From: Sipunculus nudus
Lineage: Eukaryota; Annelida; Sipuncula; Golfingiida; Sipunculidae
Assembly: GCA_026874595.1 (NCBI GenBank)
Contig: CM049309.1
Span: 27,219,033 to 27,283,032 of the forward strand
DNA: 64,000 nucleotides
Reading direction: 5' to 3'
This document shows positions 34,904-45,710 of this stretch, one piece after another. A program made the translations under genes and the position numbers. A model generated the notes under the pieces. It did not search any database. It saw nothing but the letters and a program-made list of their open reading frames with translations, and had not been told where the DNA came from. The first letter of the stretch is position 1, and the number at the start of each line of letters is the position of its first letter.

Positions 34904-35085
34904 AAAAACTGAAAATATAAGTTAAAATATTAGAATTGTTGCAAAAGTTGCAATCATTATATATCCAGAGTAAAAAAAACTGAAAATATAAGTTAAAATA
35001 TTAGAATTGTTGCAAAAGTTGCAATCATTATATATCCAGAGTGTAGCTCATATTGGGTCATATTATGCATACACATATATTTTAT
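34904..35085 (+). repeat. 71-bp tandem duplication next to a tail
   Basis: CTGAAAATATAAGTTAAAAT begins at about 34909 and again at 34980, giving a period of 71 bp. Both copies end in TATATATCCAGAGT and are joined by an A-run. It starts directly after the family A tail. Confidence 0.9.
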
Positions 35086-36649
35086 TACCGTAGATCCGCG
35101 TTTTGCCGCCGCGGCCATAAAATAAGACTTGCAGTTGAAAATCCTGACAGATATTTCTCGACAAGGGATGCGGCTATAAAACGCAGGTTAAGCTAAATTC
35201 AAACATGTTAAAGAGACTCGACGGCCCGCCGAGGCGCAATGGGCGATAATAGGTTGAAGAAGGAGGAAGTGTATACCAGGAACGTATATTTAATGATACT
35301 GCATATTTGTATATTAATTTTATTTGTTATTAATTTTATAAGATGTAAAATTGATATTTTTGACAGGCTTATATATGTATTATATTTTTTTTTTATGAGT
35401 CAGTTATAAACCACGGCCATTTTCACGCAATGATTGTTAAAAGATCGAGATCCACTCGCCCAATAATGCACTCTAACCATACTAACGGTTGTACCTATAT
35501 TTGAGTATGGCTGCAATACCGGTAAAATATTATTTTTTAACATATCATTTCTTTTAAAATAAACTGTAAAACAAAAGATAACCAAAGACCATACGTTCTT
35601 CGGTAATTAAACCTGCGTTCACGTTCAGATACTTCTTCCTTCATCACATTGTCAATAGATGGCGCTCAAAGGTCATAACCTCACAAGCTAGTTCCGAAAA
35701 CTTCTTATATGGCACGTTTTGCTAGCAGACGGCTTGGGTACCAGTGTGCATATATTATGATTAGCAGGACCCTGGGAATACGCGTACAGGCTGTGCGAAC
35801 ATCGACGCGGGATTCGTTTATTGAAAGGTTTGGTCAAGGTTGTTAACTGACCGACGTTGTATAGTTGAATGAATTTAGATGAAAAAAATTCATCACAAAG
35901 AGAACCGTTGGCTTTGATGTCCCATTAAAGTTTAATTTGCCAGGGTAAAGGCGCAAGGTACCACAAGGCCCGCTAGTTCCGTAATCATTTTATGTGGCAT
36001 GTTTTGCCGGTTCGGACACCATTTTGCATATGTTATGAGCAGCACAACCCGATGTGTTCTGGCAATATGATCACCGATGCGGATTTCGTTTATTTAAATG
36101 TGTTTTTGTTAAATGACCGACGATGTATAATGTCTAAATAATATTAAAATTACCGTTGTCCCACACAATGCTTTAATGTGCCATTGAACTTTAATTGGCC
36201 TAAGTTAAAGGCGCAAGATTCTCCGACATTCAGTGATGTGTCAAATTGATTCCGTGGCCCTACTAGGATTCGTCTTGGATGAGTTGTCATAAACAAAACT
36301 AATTGTCATCTAATCTAATCGGGTAGATCAGGCTGTTAAACAAATTAATTAAATTAATTAATTAGCAAGCCAAGCAACATACACAGTTGCAACTGTTTCC
36401 CAAAACTGTTATGCCTGACCACAAAACAGCATAGCGCTGCGTTCCTAGCTGCAGCCAAGCGTTTCAGAATACCTTTTTTCGTTGTGTTCCCATACACCAC
36501 CCGGCAATGGAACGTGGTGAGAATGTGGTGCGGCCATTAAGTAAGGTTTTGGGAATTTTTTACTCCAGTGAAGGAACCTTCCAGATATTTTACGAACATC
36601 GGGTGCGGCCATTAGACGACGTGCGGCGGCAAAACGCGGATCTACGGTA
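35086..36649. mobile_element. 1.56-kb TIR transposon with perfect 27-bp ends
   Basis: The first 27 bases (35086-35112, TACCGTAGATCCGCG..) are the exact reverse complement of the last 27 (36623-36649). The inverted similarity continues imperfectly inward (GGCCAT motifs). If the ends are CCGTAG..CTACGG, the flanks read TA on both sides, which would fit a TA target duplication. The interior has no transposase-sized frame. It contains two diverged ~285-bp direct repeats (GCTAGTTCCG at 35687 and 35972; GGCACGTTTTGC / GGCATGTTTTGC). I do not recognise the superfamily. Confidence 0.85.
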
Positions 36650-37354
36650 TTTTAAAATCACAAATGTTTAAACTGAATTTAAAAGAAAATAATGCCACAA
36701 CATGGCATCTACAAGAATATTCCTTTAATCACTATTAAAAAGTTTTGCACATTTTTTGGAGTTTTAAGTACATGCTTAATTTTATTCACCAAAATAAAAT
36801 AAAAGTAAATTATCAGTAAATTTGATAAAATAAAACATCTTTTCAAATAAAGTATACACACTGTTGGTTGAATGGGGGACAAACAATATCATTGTGCTAA
36901 TTACTATCCCAGTTTTAATTTATTACTGGAATTAATAGTCAATTTCACACCTGGTGAAGTTTTTACTCTTCTGAAGTAAGGAATTACTTATCTGATGAAC
37001 ATCCACACTTTCATAGCAATACACCACTTTGTGGACACAATTAAATGTACACTTTAATCATTGTAACCGTGGTGGTACAATACAAAATCTATAATGTAGC
37101 ATAGCCTAGAATAAGAATGAATCAAATACAGAAAATAATAACATTCATCTAGTTTATGCACCATCTGGGGGGGGGGGAGTGCAGGGCAGAGGGGAAGCCT
37201 GCTGGTAGTGGCCAAGCTGAGCCAAGGCAAGCTGCCTGTGGTGGGTTACATAATGCAAGTGAAGGCTGTACTACTAGGTGGGCTAGATGTAAACAACACT
37301 TGACATGGTGTATGAAAACGTGAATAAAAGCTATTATTTCCAATCAATTTCTTC
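36650..37354. other. AT-rich repeat-derived DNA, no gene
   Basis: No exon with splice sites was seen. It contains an 11-base G run (37167-37177) and text loosely similar to the G-rich segment near 33540-33620 of family A. Confidence 0.5.
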
Positions 37355-37546
37355 GAAATTTCAGATTTTAAAAGATTAAATCCTTATGTATATATGCTGT
37401 GAAAATTAAATCAACAGTGCCAAAGTTGGACAAAATTTAAGGTATTGATTTTTTACTCATGCTAATAACTTGAAAATTTGCAAAATTCAGATCTAATTTT
37501 GGGTAAACAATTGAATCTTGATTTAATAAAGTTATATTCCTGAAAA

Positions 37547-39447
37547 CAAGGGACCTATGGGTCACTGTGCTCAGCTGAAGTTGACCTTGAAGGTAAAAAT
37601 CTAAAATAATATCAAATGGAGATCAAGTGTAAGAGGAAGAGGTAATAAAGGCCATGGTTGGTTTATATGATTGGTTTGTATTGATGAGCAAGAAATTGTT
37701 GCAAATAATATTTTGTGACCTGACCATGTGTTTCCTAATGTTGAAACTGAAGCATGTGAACAGTTTGTGAACAAATGATCTGTACTATTACCATGATCAT
37801 CAGTTGGCTTTTTGATTAACTGTTGACATTTCAGTAGTTTACAAATTTGTTTGATTGAATATTTTTTTGTATAATATATATTATTAATTATATGTATTTT
37901 TTTATGAAATGTATACAGATGAAATATAACTAATTAACAACATAAAACAGGGCACACAAAGCCTGATCTCAAATTCTGCTGTGGCAGGAAAATAATGAAC
38001 AAATGTTTGTATTAAATCCTAATTTTTTCATCACATCAATTTTTTTTTAATTTAAGTTTATATTTCTATACATTTCCAATAAAACAGATACATCTGAATA
38101 TAAAAGTTGATTCATAATTCTCAATTGCATCATCATAAATCTCAATCTTGTCATATAACACCACACCATGCATACAAATGTTTATTTATTTTTTACCACA
38201 AAAATATATCTTTTAAATCTGCAAAACAATAAATATCTAAAAATAATACTTGATTTAGATTTCACAATTTTCAATTGTGTCTTTATTTATCCATAATGTG
38301 CTTCATATTTTATAAATTTAAGCATACTGATGGGTTCAATTATATCTGTTAAATCATTTAAAAGAAAATTAATTTCTTTAAAAATGCTACATTAACACAA
38401 CATGGCATCTTCTGGATTACACTTGAATTACTTTTTTAAGGAAAGTTTTTGTATATTGGAGTGGAAACAGTGTTACAATTAAGGAAATACAGTGAAAACA
38501 ATAACAATTACTGCATTACACTTAGTGGGTTGGGTTTGCCGGTGGGGGGGGGGGGGGATTGGGGTGGTGATATTAGAATAACTGTACACCTGTCACAGCA
38601 GGGGGTCTCCCCCAGTGACTGTAACAAATCAGAAACCTTGGCATAGCCCAACTTCCAGTGACCTGGAGTTGGACCCTGCATCTGTAATCTGTTATCAAAG
38701 CAAATGACTACAGTTGAGCCTCAAGAAAAAAAATCAATAACTAGCTTAATTTTCAAGCTTTTATTTTCAAATTTCAGATTTAAACAAATTAAATATTTAT
38801 ATTTACATGCTGTGAAAATTAAATCAATGGTACATACAGGAGAAAAATGTGCCATGGTCAAAGTTGGGCTAAATTTAAGGTACTGATTTTATTTTTATGC
38901 TAATAACTTAAAAAATTTACAAAATTCAGATCTAATTTTGGGTAAACAATTAAATCTTAATTAAATATAGTTATATACTTGGGAAAATAGACTCTAGTTT
39001 CAAAATTTTTCATGTTAAGTGAGTAAATATTTTTCCTGATTTTTTACGAAGTCTATTATGTTCAGGCCCATAACTTAAAGAATTTATACTTAACAGACTT
39101 AATTTCTGGCATGTACATAGGAACTATATAGAAGAATATTTATGGTAAATATGAGGAAAAACAGATGAGTGGTTTTGATATTAGGCAGTCCTGAAGAGTG
39201 AAAATAGGTTTTTAATAAAAATTTGAGGTTTTTCCTTAATTTCTCAAAGGAAAGAAGTCGCAAAGACCCAGTTTTCGGCTTGGTAGGAGATCTTGGGGAC
39301 TTCTAACATTATGCTGAATTTTGGATTCCTAAGTCTTACGGTTTCAAAACGTGCCACATCTATGGACGGACGGACGGACGGACGGACGGACAGACGACGG
39401 ACAATGGACCACGACTATAGCTCAGATGACTTATAGTCAGCTGAGCT
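37547..39447 (+). mobile_element. Family A element, 1901 bp, complete, with empty-site paralogue
   Basis: The head CAAGGGACCTATGGGTCACT contains a near palindrome (GACCTATGGGTC). The tail is a GGAC microsatellite (about 39364-39404) followed by a hairpin with arms AGCTCAGATGAC and GTCAGCTGAGCT, loop TTATA (39419-39447). The head motif GCTCAGCTGA is the inverse of TCAGCTGAGC in the tail. It lies inside an A-run: the host text CCTGAAAA before it and AAAAAGTCTC after it match the unbroken CCTGAAAAAAAGTCTC at 33978-33993. No coding frame above about 65 codons, so it is non-autonomous. Confidence 0.9.
39419..39447. terminator. Tail hairpin of family A element (type example)
   Basis: A 12-bp stem with one mismatch and a 5-base loop immediately followed by an A-run. 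In Helitron-type elements a hairpin near the 3' end marks the end of the transferred strand. I use 'terminator' in that sense only and do not propose a transcription terminator. Confidence 0.7.
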
Positions 39448-39983
39448 AAAAAGTCTCTAGGTTCAGCAATTCTCATGTTAGGTGAGTAAATATATTTCCT
39501 GATTTTTAAAAAAATTGCATTATATTTTGGCCCATAACTTCAAAATAATACCCAATACCGACCTAATTTTTGGTATGTTCATAGAAAATGTATGAAAGAA
39601 TGTGAATACTAAATATGATCAAAAACAGATCAATGGTTTTGATATTAGGCAGCAGTGTAACAATGCCTTTTTTTATGGAAAACGGAGGTTTTTCCTTAAT
39701 ATCACGAAGGAACGAAGTCCTAATGACCAAATTTTCGGTATGGTAGGAGATTTTGGGGACATCTAAAATTATGCCAACAGCCTGGGGAGCATAGAATTGT
39801 GCACTGAATGACCTACAGTCATCAAAGTGGACTGCTTGACAATGTAAGGGAATACAAGAGCCTCCAAAAAATTCAATAACTAGCCTAATTTTGCAGCTTA
39901 AATTTTTCAAATTTCAGATTTTAACAGATTAAATCCTTATGTGTACATGCTGTGAAAATTAAATCCACAGTACTTACAGGAAA

Positions 39984-42900
39984 CAAGTGACCCAGGGGTC
40001 ATGACGCTCAGCTGACCAGGAAGACATTGACAAAAATAATTTTATTATCTGAATGTCAAATTTGAATGAAATACTTTTTCCAAACTTGACCTTTTGTATA
40101 AAATCATCCAATATTCATTGGGGTACTATGGAGCTCTGTAGCATGAAGGATATGGGTAACAGACACCTATTTTCAAGGTTTACAAGATGACTTTTCAGGG
40201 GTCTCCCAGCATGTCAAAAAATAAAATTCTAGGTCCAGTTATTATGATTTGTGCCCTGTTAACAAATCCAAATGTTTATTCTGGGGGGTATTTCAAAGCC
40301 GCATAGGATGAAGGATATGGGTAACAGAGATGTAATTTCAGGTGCACAAGGAGACTTTTCAGGGGCGTCCTAGCATATCAAGAAAGGAGATTCTAGGTCA
40401 AGTCATTATAATTTGTGCTCTGTTAACAGATGACCGAATCTTTATTCTGGGGAGTACTTCGGAGCCCCAGAGCATGAAGGATATGGGTAACAGGGACCTT
40501 ATTTCGGGTTTCCATGTAGACCTTTTATGGGCTTCCCTGAAGGTGAGGACAGAAGATTCTAGGTCCAGTCATTATGATTTGTGCCCTGTTAATATATGAC
40601 CAAATCTTTATTCTGGGGGAACTTCAGAGCCCCATAGCTCACAGAATATGGGTAACAGGGACCTTATTTCGGGTTTCCATGTAGACCTTTTATGGGCTTC
40701 CCTTTAGGTGAGGACAGAAGATTCTAGGTCCAGTCATTATGATTTGTGCCCTGTTTACAGATGACCAAATGTTTAAAGATCACAAAAGTAGAGAAAAAAA
40801 ATCGTAAAAAATAAAAAAAATATAGGTGGCGCCACCAATCTCCAGAAATTGATGAAACACTCCATGATCAATATCCATGCAAAAAAACATGGTGATTAAT
40901 GCATTAGTTGTTCAGATACTTGAGCTTTTGTATTAAATTTTGCATTATTCTGGGGGGTACTTCAGAACCCCATAGCTCGAAGAATATAGGTCACAGTGAC
41001 CTAATTTCAGGTTTACAAGGAGAATTTCCATAGACCTCCCAGGATTTCAAGTAAGAAGATTCCCGGTCTAGCGGTTACGATTTGTGCCCTGTTAACAGAC
41101 AGACGCCTGGATGGCCGGACGGACGACAGACAAAAGGTGATCCCTACAGCTCAGATGACTTTCAGTCAGCTGAGCTAAAAATTGAAAAAATACAGGTGGC
41201 GCCACCAGAATGCAGAAACTGATGAAACATTTCATGATCAATATCCATGCAAAGAATCATGGTGATCAATATAATAATTGTTCAGATACTTGAGCTTTTG
41301 TATCAAATTTTCCATTATTCTGGGGGGTACTTCAGAGCCCCATAGCTCAGAGGTTATGGGTAACAGAGACCTAATTTCAAGTTTTAAGGAAACTTTTCAT
41401 GGGCCTCTCAGCATGTCAAGAGAGAAGATTCTAGGTCCAGTTGTTAGTTTTGTGCCATGTTAACAGATGACCGCATCTTATGAGGTCTCAAAAATAGAGA
41501 AAAAAATTCGTAAAAATAAAAAAAATACAGGTGGCGCCACCATACTGCAGAAACTGATGACACATTCCATGATCAATATCCATGCAAAGAATCATGGTGA
41601 TCACTGCAATAGTTGTTTAGACACTTGAGCTTTTGTATCAAATTGTCCATTATTCTGAGGGATACTTCAGATGACTTACAGTCAGCTGAGCTAAAAACAC
41701 TTAATGGTCAATATCCATGCAAAGAATCATGATGATCTCCATATTAGTTGTTCAGATACTTCAGCTTTTGTATCAAATTGTCCATTATTCTGAGGGATAC
41801 TTCAGAGTCCTATAGCTTGAAGGATATGGGTAACAGAGACCTAATTTCAAGTTTCCACAGGCACTCTTCATGGGCCTCCTTGCATGACAAGAATGAAGTT
41901 TCTAGGTCCAGTTGTTGCAATTTGTACCCTCTTGATAGATAACCACATCTTCAAAAGTCTCGAAAAAAGAGAAAAAAAATTCGTAAAAATTTGAAAAAAA
42001 CAGAGGTGGCGCACCCTCTCTGCAGAAACTGATGGAACAGCTCATGATCAATATGTATGCAAAAATCATGACCATCAGTCTTATAGTTATTGAGATACTG
42101 CACTTTTTGTATCAAATTTTCCATTATTCTGGGGTGTATTTTGGAGCCATACAGCCTAAAGAATATGGGTAACAGAGACCTAATTTCAGGTTTCCATGGA
42201 GAATTTTCATGGGTCTCCCTGTGGGTCAAGAATGAAGATTCTAGGTCCAGTTTTTATGATTTGTGCCCTGTTAACAGATGTTCATATCTTTAAAGGTCTC
42301 AAAAATAGATAAAACATTCGTAAAAAAAACCCCGAACAAATACAGGTTGTGCCACCAGTCTGCAGGAACTGATGGAACACCTCTTGATCAATAGTTATGC
42401 CACAAATCATGACCATCAGTGATGTAGTTATTGAGATATTGAAGTTTTTGTATGAAATTTTTGACTACTCTGAGGGGTACTTTGGGGCCCCATAGCTCGA
42501 AGGATATGGGTAACAGAGACCTAATTTCTGGTTTCCATGGAGACTTTTCATAGGTCTCTCAGTGTATTGAGAATGAAGATTCTAGGTCCAGTCGTTACAA
42601 TTTGTGCCATGCTAACAGATGACAGCATCCTTAAAAGTCTCAAAAATAGAGGAAGAAATCGTAAAAAAAATCAAACAATATAGGTGGCGCCACCAGTCAG
42701 CAGGAACTGATGGAACATCTCATAATCAATAAGTATGCCAAAAATCATGAACATCAGTGATGTAGTTATTGAGATATTGAAGTTTTTGTATGAAATTTTT
42801 GACTACTCTGGGGGAGTACTTTGGGGCCCCATAGCTCAAAGGATATGGGTAACAGAGACCTAATTTCTGGTTTCCATGGAGACTTTTCATAGGTCTTCTA

Positions 42901-44717
42901 GTGTGTTGAGAATGAAGATTCTAGGTCCAGTCGTTACGATTTGTGCCATGCTAACAGATGACAGCATCCTTAAAGGTCTCAAAAATAGAGGAAAAAATCG
43001 TAAAAAATCGAACGATACAGGTGGTGCCACCAGTCTGCAGGAACAGATGATACATCTCATGATCAATAGTTATGCCACAAATCATGACCATCATTTAAGT
43101 AGTTAATGAGATATTGAAGTTTTTGTATGAATTTTTTTACTTTTCTTGGGGGTACTTTAGGGCTCCATAGCTTGAAGAAAATGGGTAACAGAGACCTAAT
43201 TTTGGTTTCCATGGAGACTTTTCATAGGTCTCTCAGTGAGTCGAGAATGAAGATTCTAGGTCCAGTCGTTATGATTGGTGCCAAGTTAACAGATGACAGC
43301 ATCCTTAAAGGTCTCAAAAATAGAGGAAAAAATCGTAAAAAATCAAACAAAACAGGTGGCGCCACAAGTCTGCAGGAACTGATGGAACATTTCATAATCA
43401 ATATGTATGCCAAAAATCATGACCATCAGTGATGTAGTTATTGAGATATTGAAGTTTTTGTATGAAATTTTTGACTACTCTGGGGGGGGGGTACTTTGGT
43501 GCCCCATAGCTCGAAGGATATGGTTAACAGAGACCTAATTTCTGGTTTCCAAGGATATTTTTCATGGACCTCTCAGTGTGTCAAGAATGAAGATTCTAGG
43601 TCCAGTCGTTATGATTTGTGCCATGCTAACAGATGACAGAATCCTTAAAGGTCTCAAAAATAGAGGAAAAAATCGTAAAAAATCGAACAATAAAGGTGGC
43701 ACCACCAGTCTGCAGGAAGTGATGACACATCTCATGATCAATAGTTATGCCACAAATCATGACCATCAGTCAAGTAGTTAATGAGATATTGAAGTTTTTG
43801 TATGAAATTTTTTACTTTTCTTGGGGGTACTTTGGGGCTCCATAGCTCGAAGAATATAGGTAACAGAGACCTAATTTCTGGTTTCCATGGAGACTTTTCA
43901 TAGGTCTCTCAGTGTGTCAAGAATGAAGATTCAAGGTCCAGTCTTTACGATTTGTGCCTTGTTAACAGATGTTTACATTTTGAAAGGTCTCAAAAATAGA
44001 GAAAAAATTCGTAAAAAATTGAACGATACAGGTGGCGCCACCAGTCTGCAGGAAGTGATGGAACATCTCATGATCAATATGTATGACAAAAATCATGACC
44101 ATCAGTCAAGTATTTAATGAGATATTGAAGTTATTGTTTGAAATTTTTTACTTTTCTGGGGGGGTAGTTTGGGGCCCCATAGCTGGAAGGATATGGGTAA
44201 CAGAGACCTAGTTTCTGGTTTCCATGGAGACTTTTCATAGGTCTCTCAGTGTGTTGAGAATGAAGATTCTAAGTCCAGTCATTACGATTTGTGCCTTGTT
44301 AACAGATGTTCACATTTTTAAAGGTCTCAAAAATAGAGAAAAAAATTCGTAAAAAATCGAAAAATACAGGTGGCGCCACCAGTCTTCAGGAACTGATGGA
44401 ACCTCTCATGATCAATATGTATGCCAAAAATCATGACCATCAGTCAAGTAGTTAATGAGATATTGAAGTTTTTGTATGAAATTTTGGACTTTTCTGGGGG
44501 GTACTTTGGGGCCCCATAGCTTGAAGGATATGGGTAACAGAGACCTAATTTCTGGTTTCCAAGGAGATTTTTCATGGACCTCTCAGAATGCCAAGTTACA
44601 AGGTTCTAGGTCCAGCGGTTACGATTTGTGCCTGGTTAACGGACGGACAGACAGACAGACGGACAGACAGACAAAGAGTGATCGCTATAGCTCAGATGAC
44701 TTTCAGTCAGCTGAGCT
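39984..44717 (+). mobile_element. Family B element, 4734 bp, with ~338-bp tandem core
   Basis: The head CAAGTGACCCAGGGGTCATG with CGCTCAGCTGA starts at 39984. About a dozen B-core monomers follow. In the distal half the period is 335-339 bp, for example palindrome cores at 43018, 43353, 43692, 44031 and 44369. The end is a GGACAGAC stretch (44640-44675) and a tail hairpin (44689-44717). Complete or partial tails also occur inside, at 41148-41176 and 41668-41692. The flanks rejoin as CAGTACTTACAGGAAA / ACGTGCC..GGCCAAAG, seen unbroken at 33831-33870 and 34335-34370. Repeated 60-100-codon frames follow the monomer period. Confidence 0.9.
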
Positions 44718-45339
44718 AAAAAACGTGCCGTGGCCAAAGTTGAGCAAAATTTAAGGTACCAATTTTATATTTTTGCCAATAATTAAAAATATTTAACAGA
44801 TTTTGATCTAATTTTGGGTAAACAATTAAATCTTAATTAAATATAGTTATATACTTGGGAAAATAGACTCTAGTTTCAAAATTTTTCATGTTAAGTGAGT
44901 AAATATTTTTCCTGATTTTTTACAAAGTCTATTATGTTCAGGCCCATAACTTAAAGAATTTATACTTAACAGACTTAATTTCTGGCATGTACATAGGAAC
45001 TATATAGAAGAATATTTATGGTAAATATGAAGAAAACCAGATGAGTGGTTTTGATATTAGGCAGTCCTGAAGTGTAAAAATAGATTTCTAATAAAAAATT
45101 GAGGTTTTTCCTTAATATCTCAAAGGACCGAAGTCCTATTGACCCAATTTTCGGCATGGTAGGAGGTTTTGGGGACATCTAACTGTATGCCTAATTTCAG
45201 ATTCGTAGGTCCAACGGTGTTGAAACGTGCCAGTCTTACAGACGGACATCCGGACAGACGGACGGACGGACAGACAGATGGACGGACGACGGACAATGGA
45301 CCACGACTATAGCTCAGATGACTTATAGTCAGCTGAGCT

Positions 45340-45600
45340 AACTAGTGCATGGCATTTACAATATATATAGTTAAATAACTACCTCACTAGCAAAGTGATA
45401 TTGTGTTTGTCCACAGGGGTTTGTCGTTTATGTACCCATTCTGTGTTAGGCATGATCACTAACGGTATCAGGGAGACCCCTTGTCCTCTGGGCCTGGACA
45501 TTGACAAACAATCCACCTGCAGGATGCAAGTAATAAACTCAAAAAGTAGTCTAAGATCCACAAAAGTAGTCTTACACCCTGTAATTGTTCGTGGCCACTA
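45340..45600. other. Short exon-like island before the minisatellite
   Basis: Non-repetitive sequence with possible splice signals on both strands. On the plus strand, TTGTCCACAG precedes 45411 and GTAATA follows 45530, and the frame between reads VCRLCTHSVLGMITNGIRE and so on. On the minus strand, GCATCCTGCAG precedes a frame beginning VDCLSMSRPRGQG. I recognise neither peptide. It may be an exon of a gene that includes the array, or of an unrelated gene whose intron holds it. Confidence 0.3.
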
Positions 45601-45710
45601 TTAGAAGGAATGCCACTGAGCTTGGGAAAGAGATTAGGTGGAAGGGAGCTGATTTTATAGCTTTCATAGATGGTGCTATAACTGATGCTCAAGTTGAGGC
45701 TGAAACAGCC

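Larger units (their letters stand above)
37355..45339 (+). mobile_element. Older family A copy hosting two insertions
   Basis: The host parts 37355-37546, 39448-39983 and 44718-45339 read as consecutive family A sequence once the inserted A element (37547-39447) and B element (39984-44717) are removed. It ends in a long GGACGGACAGAC stretch (45240-45295) and a full A tail hairpin (45311-45339). The minus-strand frame 44975-45178 is present in diverged form in other A copies. Confidence 0.8.
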
